This document shows, one piece after another, positions 31,728-40,092 of a stretch of 64,000 nucleotides of DNA. Made by a program: the position numbers and the translations under genes. The stretch's first letter is position 1, and every line of letters begins with the position of its first letter. This stretch comes from Flavobacteriales bacterium UBA7666 (GTDB taxonomy: Bacteria > Bacteroidota > Bacteroidia > Flavobacteriales_D > Crocinitomicaceae): positions 72,453 through 136,452 of the forward strand of contig DLHO01000026.1 of the NCBI GenBank assembly GCA_002483265.1, given 5' to 3'. The notes below the pieces were generated by a model. The model was given only the letters and a program-made list of their open reading frames with translations, did no database searches and had not been told where the DNA came from.

Positions 31728-32054
31728 ATGGATTTTTCAAACAGAGAAGAAGTTAAAAGTTGGTTTGAAGAAATCGACAATAAAGGTTGGTGGACACTGA
31801 TTGATATAATCTACGATAACAAACCGGCTCATGTTGAAATAAGAGAAGTTTGGTCGAAATATGCAGGTTTGAGAGTGAGCTATCATGGAGAAGACGAAGC
31901 ATTTGAAGAACTGGTTAACAGCATCGAAGTAGTCAGTCAGAAAATGTGCGAGATCTGTGGTCAAAGTGGAAGTCATTCCTACATCGACGGCTGGGAAACC
32001 ACCCTTTGTGACCAACATTTCGAAAGCTCAGACGCAAAGAATAAATCCCGCTAA
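31728..32054 (+). CDS. Small protein with C-terminal zinc-ribbon-like motif
   Basis: 108 residues. A front half with FSNREEVKSWFEEIDNKGWW and, at about 80-105, MCEICGQSGSHSYIDGWETTLCDQHF. The C-x2-C and C-x2-H pairs, spaced as in zinc ribbons or knuckles, suggest one bound zinc. No family is recognised. It could be a nucleic-acid or protein-binding cytosolic protein. Confidence 0.7.
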   Translation: MDFSNREEVKSWFEEIDNKGWWTLIDIIYDNKPAHVEIREVWSKYAGLRVSYHGEDEAFEELVNSIEVVSQKMCEICGQSGSHSYIDGWETTLCDQHFESSDAKNKSR

Positions 32055-32144
32055 TAATTCTAATTCGCAATTAATTGCACACATTTGTAACGTTTTTTCA
32101 GTGCGAAATTGTCCTCGTAAAACCTTCAAAGGATGTTCACGCGT

Positions 32145-32188
32145 GGATAGAGCGTAGGTACTGTATGGATAGAGTATGGATACTGTAT
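32145..32188. repeat. Tandem pair of a 22-bp unit
   Basis: Two units, 32145-32166 and 32167-32188, starting GGATAGAG and ending TACTGTAT, identical at 18 of 22 bases. Confidence 0.75.
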
Positions 32189-32385
32189 GAAAAGGTTAAG
32201 GAATTAACAAGCGTTTTTATTGGGTTTCAGCACTATTTAGCTTCGGAATAAGGGCTTTTCACCTTAACTTTTGACTGCCCTTGTCCCGACCCGCCATTCA
32301 CATAAATGAGAAGAGAAAGCATTGCTTTCGATAAAGACCATCCGTGTTCCTACGCCAACGCTGATCACCTGCCGCCGCCGCAGAT

Positions 32386-32449
32386 AATTAGGAATTTAGG
32401 AATTAGGAATTTAGGAATTAGGAATTTAGGAATTAGGAATTAGGAATTA
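32386..32449. repeat. Tandem array of AATTAGGAATTTAGG
   Basis: Three perfect 15-bp units (32386-32430), then two 7-bp AATTAGG units and AATTA. Such arrays are variable by slippage. It begins 77 bases before the T9SS-sorted dehydrogenase start codon and is within reach of its promoter. Confidence 0.9.
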
Positions 32450-32526
32450 CCATTTATTAACTCCCGTTTTTTTGAATCCGAACTAAGTTTCCCTAACTTC
32501 AAAATCAATAAACTAAATTTTCGGTT

Positions 32527-33888
32527 ATGGAATTCAAAAAATTACTTTTTATTAGTTCATTTGTCCTTGTTCCGATGGTTCATTCACAAACACAGGTAAT
32601 CGGCTCAACAACTCTTTATATAGACACACTATCAGATGATGTGTCCACTCCATGGGAAATCAAAGTAGAAGGAAACTCGCATTTGTGGGTTACGGAGCGC
32701 GATGGGTTAGTAAGCCGTATTAACTTAAGCACAGGAGTAAAATCAGTAGTGCTAGATTTGACAAATGAGGTACATGCTGTTAGTGAAAGTGGTTTGCTTG
32801 GTTTAGCCTTACATCCCAATTTCGCGGTTACACCAGAAGTTTTCTTTGTCTATACTTATGGTCCGGAAGACAATCAGGGTTTTTTTAAAGAGCGCTTGGT
32901 GAAATACACCTTCAACGGAACAAACCTCGTCAATCCCGTTATTTTGATCGACAACATTTTGGCTTGGGCAAATCACAATGGTTCGCGTTTGCATTTTCTT
33001 CCCGATAATACCTTGTTAATGTCTACCGGAGAATGTTACGAAAGTCAATTGGCACAAGATTCCAATTCGCTTTCAGGAAAATACCTTCGCGTAAACATGG
33101 ATGGATCCATTCCTGCAAATAACCCAATTCCCGGTTCGTACGTCTATTCCATGGGACACCGGAATTCTCAGGGAATTTGTGCACTTCCAAATGGCAAAAT
33201 TATCATTTCAGAACACGGACCTTCCACAGATGACGAACTTCAGATTCTGGAAATAGGTAAAAATTATGGCTGGCCCTTAATTCATGGCTTTTGCGACGAA
33301 ACATTTGAAGATACGCCTTGCGCAACAGGTCTATATCAGGAACCAATTCGTGTCTGGACACCAACAATTGCCACTTCTGATTTAGTTTATTACCAAAATC
33401 CGGGATTTCCGGAATGGGATAATCGCGTATTAATGGTCACTTTGAACGGACAGCGTGTGGTTGCAATGCAGCTGAATGCACAAGGAACGGCAGTTACTGA
33501 TGAAGATCAGTATTTCCAGGGGCTTTTTGGCCGACTCAGAGATATTGCGATCGGCCCGAACAAAGAAATCTATATTGCAACAAATTCAGGCTCTCATCCA
33601 ATTCTTCGATTGACTCCTTCCAATCCCTTAAGTGTAACTGAATTGCAGGATCAAACCTCTTTGGTTGTTCCAAATCCGGCAGAAACATCCATTCAGCTTG
33701 CAAATAATGCTGCTGCAGAGCAGGTTTCCATTCTGGATCTGAACGGGAAATCGGTTTTAGAACTGAAAAATGTAGAAAGCGGAGATCAGATAGATATTAC
33801 AAAACTGTCCGCTGGAACCTACTCGGTGGAGGTGAAGTTTGTAGGAAATGATCAGGTTCAACGATCTAAATTGATGAAAGAAAGATAA
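32527..33888 (+). CDS. Secreted PQQ-dependent sugar dehydrogenase-type beta-propeller with T9SS domain
   Basis: 453 residues. A signal peptide (FKKLLFISSFVLVPMVHSQ) precedes a GSDH-type beta-propeller: TPWEIKVEGNSHLWVTERDG, GLLGLALHPNF, NHNGSRLHFLPDNTLLMSTG, MGHRNSQGICALPNGKIIISEHGPSTDDELQIL. The His/Asp/Arg set fits soluble aldose sugar dehydrogenases that use PQQ. The last about 80 residues are a type A T9SS sorting domain (VVPNPAETSIQL and SILDLNGKSV). It should oxidise sugars outside the cell using PQQ; no PQQ biosynthesis gene is in the window. Confidence 0.92.
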   Translation: MEFKKLLFISSFVLVPMVHSQTQVIGSTTLYIDTLSDDVSTPWEIKVEGNSHLWVTERDGLVSRINLSTGVKSVVLDLTNEVHAVSESGLLGLALHPNFAVTPEVFFVYTYGPEDNQGFFKERLVKYTFNGTNLVNPVILIDNILAWANHNGSRLHFLPDNTLLMSTGECYESQLAQDSNSLSGKYLRVNMDGSIPANNPIPGSYVYSMGHRNSQGICALPNGKIIISEHGPSTDDELQILEIGKNYGWPLIHGFCDETFEDTPCATGLYQEPIRVWTPTIATSDLVYYQNPGFPEWDNRVLMVTLNGQRVVAMQLNAQGTAVTDEDQYFQGLFGRLRDIAIGPNKEIYIATNSGSHPILRLTPSNPLSVTELQDQTSLVVPNPAETSIQLANNAAAEQVSILDLNGKSVLELKNVESGDQIDITKLSAGTYSVEVKFVGNDQVQRSKLMKER

Positions 33889-33970
33889 ATCACGACGATC
33901 TGCAGGGAGCCAATCCTTGCGGATCCCTAAAGTTTTCATTCCTTTGTAAAAAACAGGAAGTAGTATCTTT

Positions 33971-34561
33971 ATGAAAAAGGCGGAAGCAACGCGCTTGACC
34001 ATTTTACAAAAAGCATTTGAGTTAATTTACGTCAAAGGATATCAAACAACCAGTATTGATGATATTTTGGCGACCACTCAAGTAACAAAAGGAGCTTTCT
34101 ACTATCATTTCAAGAATAAAGATGAAATGGGTCTGGCAATCATCAATGAGATCCTGAAACCCACCATGGCAGAAAGTTTCATTGCCCCATTGCAAAACCA
34201 AGGGAATCCATTGGTATTCATTTACGAAATGATGAACCACTTGCTGATTGACAATCCGTATTTAAAACCCGAGTTTGGTTGTCCTGCTTCCAATCTCACA
34301 CAAGAAATGACTCCCTGGAATGTCGATTTCAGTCAGGCACTGAATGAACTGACGAAGCAATGGGAAGAAACCCTGATTGGAGCCTTGGAAAATGGAAAAC
34401 TGAATGGATTCGTGAGAAATGATGTCAATGCAAGACAAGTTACGTTAATGGTCATGTCCGGATATTGGGGTGTGCGAAATTTGGGTAAACTGGATCAGGG
34501 AAAAGAATCGTATGTCCTTTATTTAAAAGAACTTAAGAATTATTTAAAGAGCTTGAATTAA
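33971..34561 (+). CDS. TetR-family transcriptional regulator
   Basis: 196 residues. The N-terminal HTH reads RLTILQKAFELIYVKGYQTTSIDDILATTQVTKGAFYYHFKNKDEMGLAII, a canonical TetR DNA-binding domain. The C-terminal part is a helical ligand-binding region with DNPYLKPEFGCPASNLTQEM, as in several Bacteroidota TetR members. It is followed by a perfect 24-bp palindrome and then by the gene set 34628-35760, which is the likely regulon. Confidence 0.95.
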   Translation: MKKAEATRLTILQKAFELIYVKGYQTTSIDDILATTQVTKGAFYYHFKNKDEMGLAIINEILKPTMAESFIAPLQNQGNPLVFIYEMMNHLLIDNPYLKPEFGCPASNLTQEMTPWNVDFSQALNELTKQWEETLIGALENGKLNGFVRNDVNARQVTLMVMSGYWGVRNLGKLDQGKESYVLYLKELKNYLKSLN

Positions 34562-34572
34562 TTTTATTTATC

Positions 34573-34596
34573 AAAACATACTAATTAGTATGTTTT
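34573..34596 (+). promoter_or_regulatory. TetR operator-like perfect 24-bp palindrome
   Basis: Fully self-complementary over 24 bases, with core ACATACTAATTAGTATGT. It begins 12 bases after the TetR stop codon and ends six bases before the -7 element of the membrane-protein gene, so it covers the -33 region. The layout is typical of a TetR repressor site. Confidence 0.85.
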
Positions 34597-34601
34597 TGAA
34601 T

Positions 34602-34609
34602 TATTTTTG
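34602..34609 (+). promoter_or_regulatory. -7 element of the TetR-linked operon
   Basis: TATTTTTG fits TAnnTTTG, 18 bases before the ATG at 34628 and just downstream of the palindrome. Confidence 0.6.
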
Positions 34610-34627
34610 CATCGATAAACTTTTTCG

Positions 34628-35086
34628 ATGTATTCAACGCTCATATTTCTTCATTCGTTAACTAGATGGTTTGTAGTGATCAGTTTGATCTATGCAATTT
34701 ACCGCGCCTATACAGGTTTTAAATCTCAGAGACCCTTTTCAAAAGCAGACAATTCAGTAAGACATTGGACGGCTACAATTGCGCATGTCCAATTAATCAT
34801 CGGGATTTTGGTGTATACCCAAAGCCCAAGTATCAAATATTTTTGGAAACACAGTAAAGAAGCGCTCCAAAATTGGGATGTTACTTTCTATTCACTCGTC
34901 CATGCTTTAATCATGCTTCTGGCAATTGTCGTACTAACTATTGGTTCAGCAAAAGCAAAACGTATGGAACCGGATTCTGAAAAGTTCAAAACCATGCTCC
35001 TTTGGTTCTTTATTGCCTTTATCCTCATTTTTATTGCCATTCCTTGGCCATTTTCACCGTTATCAAACAGACCTTATTTCAGATAA
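34628..35086 (+). CDS. Four-helix membrane protein (cytochrome b-like)
   Basis: 152 residues with about four membrane helices (LHSLTRWFVVISLIYAIYRA at about 8-27, then helices around 48-65, 85-105 and 120-140). Several His near helix ends (LHSLTRW, RHWTATIAHVQ, SLVHAL) could bind haem, and similar Bacteroidota proteins are often named cytochrome b. The haem role is uncertain. It opens the TetR-linked operon; the next start (35088) follows the stop with one base between. Confidence 0.8.
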   Translation: MYSTLIFLHSLTRWFVVISLIYAIYRAYTGFKSQRPFSKADNSVRHWTATIAHVQLIIGILVYTQSPSIKYFWKHSKEALQNWDVTFYSLVHALIMLLAIVVLTIGSAKAKRMEPDSEKFKTMLLWFFIAFILIFIAIPWPFSPLSNRPYFR

Positions 35087-35087
35087 T

Positions 35088-35408
35088 ATGTTTCAAATTA
35101 TTCAATCAAAAGTTGGCCGCTTGCGTCTTATCGGATTTCTCGAAGGAATTTCCCTGCTGTTGCTGCTATTTGTAGCAATGCCTTTAAAATATGTACTTGG
35201 CATTCCAGAGTTTTCGAAAGTAATGGGAACCATTCACGGAGCTTTGTTTCTGCTTTTTATCTTCAATACTTTGAGTGTTGGAGTAGAGCAGGAATGGAAA
35301 TTTAAGACAACCACATGGAAAGTGCTTTTAGCTTGTATCATTCCTTTTGGAACGTTTTACATTGATCAGAAAATCCTAAGTAAAATCGATCCGTCAAACA
35401 ACAAATAG
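35088..35408 (+). CDS. DUF3817 membrane protein
   Basis: 106 residues. The pattern RLRLIGFLEGISLLLLLFVAMPLKYVLG, then MGTIHGALFLLFIFNTL and a final helix WKVLLACIIPFGTFYIDQKI, is DUF3817, an inner-membrane family of unknown role with three helices. The start at 35088 is one base after the previous gene's stop. It sits between the cytochrome b-like protein and a rhodanese in the TetR-linked operon. Confidence 0.9.
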   Translation: MFQIIQSKVGRLRLIGFLEGISLLLLLFVAMPLKYVLGIPEFSKVMGTIHGALFLLFIFNTLSVGVEQEWKFKTTTWKVLLACIIPFGTFYIDQKILSKIDPSNNK

Positions 35409-35409
35409 C

Positions 35410-35760
35410 ATGAAAACCATTGGAATTATTTTAGGATTCGTTTTATTGATTTACATCGGCTATCGCACTTATCGCTTTTTGAATCTCGATAAAGGATTGG
35501 GAAAGAAAATAGAACAGGGAGCAATTATTCTGGATGTACGAACACCAAGTGAATACAAAACCGGACATATTGAAGGATCAATCAACCTGCAATTGAGTCG
35601 CTTGCATGCAGATAAACTTCCGCTGGATAAAACGAAAACGTACATCACTGTTTGTTCCCATGGACTAAGAAGTGTAAAAGCGGTGAGTTTGTTGAAAGAG
35701 AAAGGGTATAAAGCGTTCAACGGAGGAGCTTTGGCTGATCTGGAAAGTGAAATTAAGTAG
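35410..35760 (+). CDS. Membrane-anchored rhodanese-like sulfurtransferase
   Basis: 116 residues. An N-terminal membrane helix (IGIILGFVLLIYIGYRTYRFL, about 4-24) anchors a single rhodanese domain: ILDVRTPSEYKTGHIEGSINL, TVCSHGLRSVKAVSLLKEKGY. The active-site Cys is residue 82 in a CSHGLRS loop. It could transfer persulfide sulfur or reduce reactive species, depending on topology. It is the last gene of the TetR-linked operon, one base after the DUF3817 stop. Confidence 0.93.
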   Translation: MKTIGIILGFVLLIYIGYRTYRFLNLDKGLGKKIEQGAIILDVRTPSEYKTGHIEGSINLQLSRLHADKLPLDKTKTYITVCSHGLRSVKAVSLLKEKGYKAFNGGALADLESEIK

Positions 35761-35816
35761 TCAAATTGACCCGTAAAGTCCAATATTTGTTTACTTTCAA
35801 TCCAGAAATTGAACAA

Positions 35817-36167
35817 ATGGATATTGAAACGATAAGAAACATCTGTCAGAGTTTTCCTAGTGTAACGGAAGATGTGAAATGGGGACACGACCTCGTGTTT
35901 TCCGTTGGACTAAAAATGTTCTGTGTTGTTGGATTGGATGAAATGCCCGTTTCGACTTCCTTCAAAGTGAAAGACGAAGAGTTCGAAGAAATAGCCAATC
36001 GGCCGGGATTTAAACCTGCACCCTATGTTGCCAAATACAAATGGGTGCTCATCGATGACATTACCCGAATGAAAAGAGCAGATTGGGAATTCTATTTGAA
36101 GCAGTCCTATGAATTGGTTAAAGCGAAACTTCCGGCAAAACTTAGAAAAGAATTGGAAAACAACTAA
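35817..36167 (+). CDS. MmcQ/YjbR-family protein
   Basis: 116 residues from the ATG at 35817; a TTG at 35766 would add 17 unlikely residues. The features of the YjbR/MmcQ DNA-binding-like fold are seen: IRNICQSFPSVTEDVKWGHDLVFSVGLKMFCVVGL and FKPAPYVAKYKWVLIDD, ending in a long helical tail. Cytosolic, small, function unknown in most members. It begins 57 bases after the rhodanese stop. Confidence 0.9.
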   Translation: MDIETIRNICQSFPSVTEDVKWGHDLVFSVGLKMFCVVGLDEMPVSTSFKVKDEEFEEIANRPGFKPAPYVAKYKWVLIDDITRMKRADWEFYLKQSYELVKAKLPAKLRKELENN

Positions 36168-36178
36168 TTAATCCCGAA

Positions 36179-36739
36179 ATGAACAAACTAAAACTCTACG
36201 TCTGGATTCTATTCATTTTCCTACTGAGCATTCCGGCAGGTTTTCTGACCATTTTAACAGAGAAGCCCTATACACCCAAATCTGATTATCTCTTTATTCT
36301 GATTGGTGGAACGATTGCCGTTACCATTGTTGTAGGATCTTTGAGTTTGATTCCGTACTTCGTTTTGAGAAAACAAAATAGTGAGGTTGCATTAAAAAGA
36401 GCGCTTCAGTGTTATACCTTTTTTGCTTTGGCACTAATTGCAGTCGGAAGTTACAACTATCCGGAAGCAATGAGAAAACGGGATCATTATCATTTTTCAT
36501 TGTACTATAAACCACTTTTTGAGAAGATCATTCTGGAAGAAATGGAGGCGGAGAAGGATCAATTGCCAGCTGCTGCATTCAAAAATAAGGAAGTAGTCAG
36601 TACGTGTATTCTACTTGAAATTCAAAATAATGACCAGCTCATTGATAGACTAAGAATAGAAAAAGACCCGGAAACTTTTTTCGCAACTGATCCCGAAATA
36701 AAACGAATCAAAAAAGACTGCATCGATTTGTATAAATAA
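36179..36739 (+). CDS. Hypothetical membrane protein
   Basis: 186 residues with three membrane helices (about 8-27, 38-60 and 78-95) and then a hydrophilic helical C-terminal half (about 100-186) with two Cys and many charged residues. No family is recognised. It probably sits in the inner membrane with the tail in one compartment. It starts 12 bases after the YjbR gene. Confidence 0.7.
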   Translation: MNKLKLYVWILFIFLLSIPAGFLTILTEKPYTPKSDYLFILIGGTIAVTIVVGSLSLIPYFVLRKQNSEVALKRALQCYTFFALALIAVGSYNYPEAMRKRDHYHFSLYYKPLFEKIILEEMEAEKDQLPAAAFKNKEVVSTCILLEIQNNDQLIDRLRIEKDPETFFATDPEIKRIKKDCIDLYK

Positions 36740-36779
36740 GTCCAAAAACTTTTCAATTCTCAATTTTCAATTCTTTTTT

Positions 36780-37235
36780 ATGAAAAAAATAATGCTTTTA
36801 CTACTTGTTTCCTCCCTGTTTTCTTGTGAAACTTCGGTTGAAACGACTAAGAGTTCTCTCGAAAAAATAGAAATAGATCCACAAGTCGCATTGGATGTAT
36901 TGAATGATTATGTTGCAAATTGTAACGCGATGAAAGATGCCGGCAAGTGGGTCGAAAATCAGAAGCTATTGACAGATGATTTCAAAAAGGACTATAAAAA
37001 AATGATGAAAGAAGCCTGGGAGAACGATCCTGAAATGGGATTGGGATTTGATCCGATTTTCGACGCACAGGATTATCCGGATGACGGATTTAAGATCAGC
37101 TCTAAAAAATCTTCCGACGATTCAATCATCATTCTTGAAGGAGAAAACGGTGAGAATGTGAATGTACGATTGGTAGAAATGAATGGGAAATGGCTTGTAG
37201 ATGGAGCCGGAGCAATTAGAATACCTGAAAAATAA
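36780..37235 (+). CDS. Putative lipoprotein
   Basis: 151 residues, lipobox LFSC (Cys about 16) after MKKIMLLLLVSSLF. The rest is a small alpha/beta domain: ALDVLNDYVANCNAMKDAGKWVENQKLLTDDFKKDYKKMM, then a strand-rich end closing AIRIPEK. It looks like DUF3828/NTF2-type secreted proteins in shape, but I am not certain. It should be anchored in the inner or outer membrane. Confidence 0.75.
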   Translation: MKKIMLLLLVSSLFSCETSVETTKSSLEKIEIDPQVALDVLNDYVANCNAMKDAGKWVENQKLLTDDFKKDYKKMMKEAWENDPEMGLGFDPIFDAQDYPDDGFKISSKKSSDDSIIILEGENGENVNVRLVEMNGKWLVDGAGAIRIPEK

Positions 37236-37298
37236 TTGACTCGTTCAATATTGAAACAGGTCTATTTCAATATCTTTGCGGAAACTTAAAAAATCACC

Positions 37299-38015
37299 AT
37301 GAATCCTAGAAAAATCGTTTTTTCTGTTGCTTTAATTTTAAATGCGTTAGCAGCGACTTCCCAAACATCCGTTTATTTAACCCAGACAAATAGTAAGAGT
37401 GATGAATTTCAGGTTGTGATAGTTGATTCTGAAGGCAAGCAAATAACGGCTGCAACCCCGGCTTTTTCGGTACGCAATTTCTCTGAAGGTTTGGCTTCCA
37501 TTCAAACCATGGACAAAAAGTTCGGATTCATTGATCTCGAAGGTAATCTGGTAATTCCTGCCCGTTTTGCGGCCGTAGGATTTTTCATCGATAATCTGGC
37601 TTGGGCTAGAGAGGAGAATGGTAAAATTGGATTTATAGACAGATCGGGAAGCTGGGCTGTTCAACCAGAGTATGATGTCGTTAAACCATTTGAAATAATG
37701 AGTGGAATGGCTCGTGTAAGAAAGGATGGACAATGGTTCTACGTGAATCATACGGGGCAGCCATTGATAGTTGAATCAGATGCCTATTGGGATTTTTCGG
37801 AAGGTTTGGCTCAAGGTGAAAAAAATGGCTTGAGAGGATTTTTCAATAATGAAGGGAAATGGGTGATAGAACCAAAGTTTGAGGATGCAAAGAAATTCAT
37901 GAATGGACAAGCTGCGGTAAAAGTCAATGGAAAATGGGGAATCATTGATCAAGCAGAAAATTGGATCGTAGAAGCTAAATTTGATGTGATCAAAGTAGCT
38001 GAACACCTTGAATAA
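37299..38015 (+). CDS. Exported WG-repeat protein (shorter paralogue)
   Basis: 238 residues. After a signal peptide (NPRKIVFSVALILNALAATSQ) come WG (KWG-type) beta-repeats: KFGFIDLEGNLVIPARF, KIGFIDRSGSWAVQPEYD, WFYVNHTGQPL, GKWVIEPKFEDA and GKWGIIDQAENWIVEAKF. WG repeats form beta-propeller-like or strip structures of unknown role. It is a truncated or shorter version of the next protein (38100), with which it shares the same repeat order. Confidence 0.9.
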   Translation: MNPRKIVFSVALILNALAATSQTSVYLTQTNSKSDEFQVVIVDSEGKQITAATPAFSVRNFSEGLASIQTMDKKFGFIDLEGNLVIPARFAAVGFFIDNLAWAREENGKIGFIDRSGSWAVQPEYDVVKPFEIMSGMARVRKDGQWFYVNHTGQPLIVESDAYWDFSEGLAQGEKNGLRGFFNNEGKWVIEPKFEDAKKFMNGQAAVKVNGKWGIIDQAENWIVEAKFDVIKVAEHLE

Positions 38016-38099
38016 GATCTTTTTAGGTGTAATAAATCTTTTCTTGGATTAAACAAGTAGTCGATTTTCTGTATATTTAGATGACTAAAAATCAGGAGT

Positions 38100-39149
38100 A
38101 TGATTCAAAGACTATTCACATTAGGTGCTTTCGTTGTAAATGCACTCTTAATTCAATCCCAAACATTGATCGTTCAGGTAAAACCGATGGATTCCAAAAC
38201 TTGGGGTTATGCTGGAATTGATGGAAAATTGATTATTCCGGCAGAGTATGATAAGTCTCATCCATTTAGTTCAAATGGATTAGCAATCACGTATAACACC
38301 AAAGAGCGTCAGTATCACTTTATTGACTTAAAGAATAAAGTTTTAGAAACAGAAGAACCGAAATTTAAAATCAAGGAGGTATTTGGTTTTGGAGTCAAAG
38401 GATTTCAAAATGATTTAATTCCGGTTCAAATTGGTTCAAAATGGGGCTATATGAATCAGATTGGGAAAATGGCAATTCCTGCTGTTTATGACGATGTAAA
38501 TGATTTCGACGGAGGTTTCGCGGCTGTCAAGAAAGGAACTCAGTTCGTAATTGTAGATGTAAAAGGAAAGGAAACTGTCATAGCTACTCCTGCAATTGAT
38601 GTGCGTGATTTTTCTGAAGGATTGGCACCAATTAGAACCACAGATAAGAAGTTTGGTTTTGTTAATCCGAAAGGTGAATTAATTGTACCAGCTCAATTTG
38701 AAAGTGTCGGTTATTTCACCAATGGTTTAGCTTGGGCCAAAACATTCGATAAAAAAGTAGGATACATTGACAAAACAGGAAAGTGGATCATAGGGGCTCA
38801 ATTTGACGTAGCAAAAGATTTTGATGCAAAAAGTGGATTGGCTCTGGTTCGAACCGGTGAGGAATGGTTCTATGTAAATGGTAAAGGAGTTCCGCTGAAA
38901 GTAACAGATACAGAATTCTGGGGGAATTTCTCAGAAGGACTTGCGGAAGGAAAAAAAGGTGTTTTGAAAGGTTTCTATGATGCAAAAGGTCAATGGGTTA
39001 TTAAACCGCAATTTGAAGACACAAGAGATTTTCACAATGGCTATGCAGCAGCTAAATCTAGCGGTAAATGGGGATTAATCGATAAAACCGGAAAATGGAA
39101 AGTGGAACCTCAATTTGATTCCATCAAAGATGTAACTTTGGTTAAGTAA
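38100..39149 (+). CDS. Exported WG-repeat protein (longer paralogue)
   Basis: 349 residues, signal peptide IQRLFTLGAFVVNALLIQSQ. The WG repeats are clear: WGYAGIDGKLIIPAEYD, KWGYMNQIGKMAIPAVYD, KFGFVNPKGELIVPAQFES, KVGYIDKTGKWIIGAQFD, GQWVIKPQFEDTRDF and KWGLIDKTGKWKVEPQFD. The stretch from about residue 160 onward aligns end to end with the 37299 protein (for example DVRDFSEGLAPIRTTDKKFGF against SVRNFSEGLASIQTMDKKFGF), so the two arose by tandem duplication. Envelope-located. Confidence 0.93.
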   Translation: MIQRLFTLGAFVVNALLIQSQTLIVQVKPMDSKTWGYAGIDGKLIIPAEYDKSHPFSSNGLAITYNTKERQYHFIDLKNKVLETEEPKFKIKEVFGFGVKGFQNDLIPVQIGSKWGYMNQIGKMAIPAVYDDVNDFDGGFAAVKKGTQFVIVDVKGKETVIATPAIDVRDFSEGLAPIRTTDKKFGFVNPKGELIVPAQFESVGYFTNGLAWAKTFDKKVGYIDKTGKWIIGAQFDVAKDFDAKSGLALVRTGEEWFYVNGKGVPLKVTDTEFWGNFSEGLAEGKKGVLKGFYDAKGQWVIKPQFEDTRDFHNGYAAAKSSGKWGLIDKTGKWKVEPQFDSIKDVTLVK

Positions 39150-39175
39150 TTTGTCTAATCCTGAAAAATAATACG

Positions 39176-39988
39176 ATGTTCAAAACGGCAAACACACTTT
39201 TCGCTGGTCTGATTTTTCTGTTTTCGATGCAGGCATCTGCTCAGATGGATGATAAATTTTATTATCCATCCCACGAATGGAAAGAAATTGACTCTTTGAA
39301 AGTGAAGACATTCACTCAGAAAGTAGAGGAGGATGTAATTACTGCTTATTTGATTACTCACGTCGAAAAACCAAAAGCAACAATCATTTACTTTCACGGA
39401 GCGGGAGGAAATGTTTCAACCTACATTCCATTGATAAAGCCTCTTGTAGAAGACGGTTTTCAGGTATTCATGGTCGATTTCAGAGGATATGGAAAGTCTA
39501 CCGGAAAACCAACACATCTCAATATAGAATCCGACGGACAAAAAATACTGGATTTCGCTTTGAAGCAAAAAGGAATTAAAAACACAGCGATCCTTTTGTA
39601 TGGCGCTTCTATGGGGACGCAAATTGCAACTCATTTGGCAGCTTCAAACGAATCAAAAATCAACGGATTGATTCTCGATGGAACAATTTCTTCCTTCACA
39701 GATATTGCTACGGCGTATTCTCCGGCGGAACAAAAAGAAATGATCGAGAAGGTTGTCACATCCCCTTATTCTGCAAAAGAAGACATTAAAAAACTAACGA
39801 AGATTCCGGTATTATTTATTCATTCCAAAGAAGATGAGGAAGTTCCCTTTTTCATGTATGAAAAGGTGGAAGCTAATTGTGCAGCCAAGCATGAAGCACT
39901 GATTTATGTCGGTAAACATTTGGAATGCCCATTGACAGATACATCTGTGTTTTTGACCAAAGTCAATAATGTGTTAACGACGAATTAA
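39176..39988 (+). CDS. Exported alpha/beta hydrolase
   Basis: 270 residues, signal peptide ending at SAQ. The alpha/beta-hydrolase signs are all present: oxyanion HGAGGN (about 74-79), the DFRGYGKSTG strand, the elbow YGASMG (Ser145), an Asp at about 220 in HSKEDEEVPF and the His248 in GKHLE. It resembles the Fsh1/ABHD13-type (DUF1749-like) hydrolases with GYGKS. It should hydrolyse esters or peptides in the periplasm; the substrate is unknown. It follows the WG-repeat gene by 26 bases. Confidence 0.92.
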   Translation: MFKTANTLFAGLIFLFSMQASAQMDDKFYYPSHEWKEIDSLKVKTFTQKVEEDVITAYLITHVEKPKATIIYFHGAGGNVSTYIPLIKPLVEDGFQVFMVDFRGYGKSTGKPTHLNIESDGQKILDFALKQKGIKNTAILLYGASMGTQIATHLAASNESKINGLILDGTISSFTDIATAYSPAEQKEMIEKVVTSPYSAKEDIKKLTKIPVLFIHSKEDEEVPFFMYEKVEANCAAKHEALIYVGKHLECPLTDTSVFLTKVNNVLTTN

Positions 39989-40092
39989 ATAGTGCTTCTT
40001 TATTTAAAGGAATATTCATAGAACGTTAAAATTGTTGCCCAGTTCCTAAGGAATAGGTAACTTAACTCATCTTAAAACCCAAAAGCAAACAG

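Larger units (their letters stand above)
32055..32526. other. Intergenic region with two tandem repeats
   Basis: About 470 bases between the zinc-ribbon gene and the sugar dehydrogenase gene. It holds a 22-bp tandem pair (32145-32188), the CCGCCGCCG patch near 32371 and the 15-bp tandem array (32386-32449). I see no gene or clear promoter. Confidence 0.65.
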
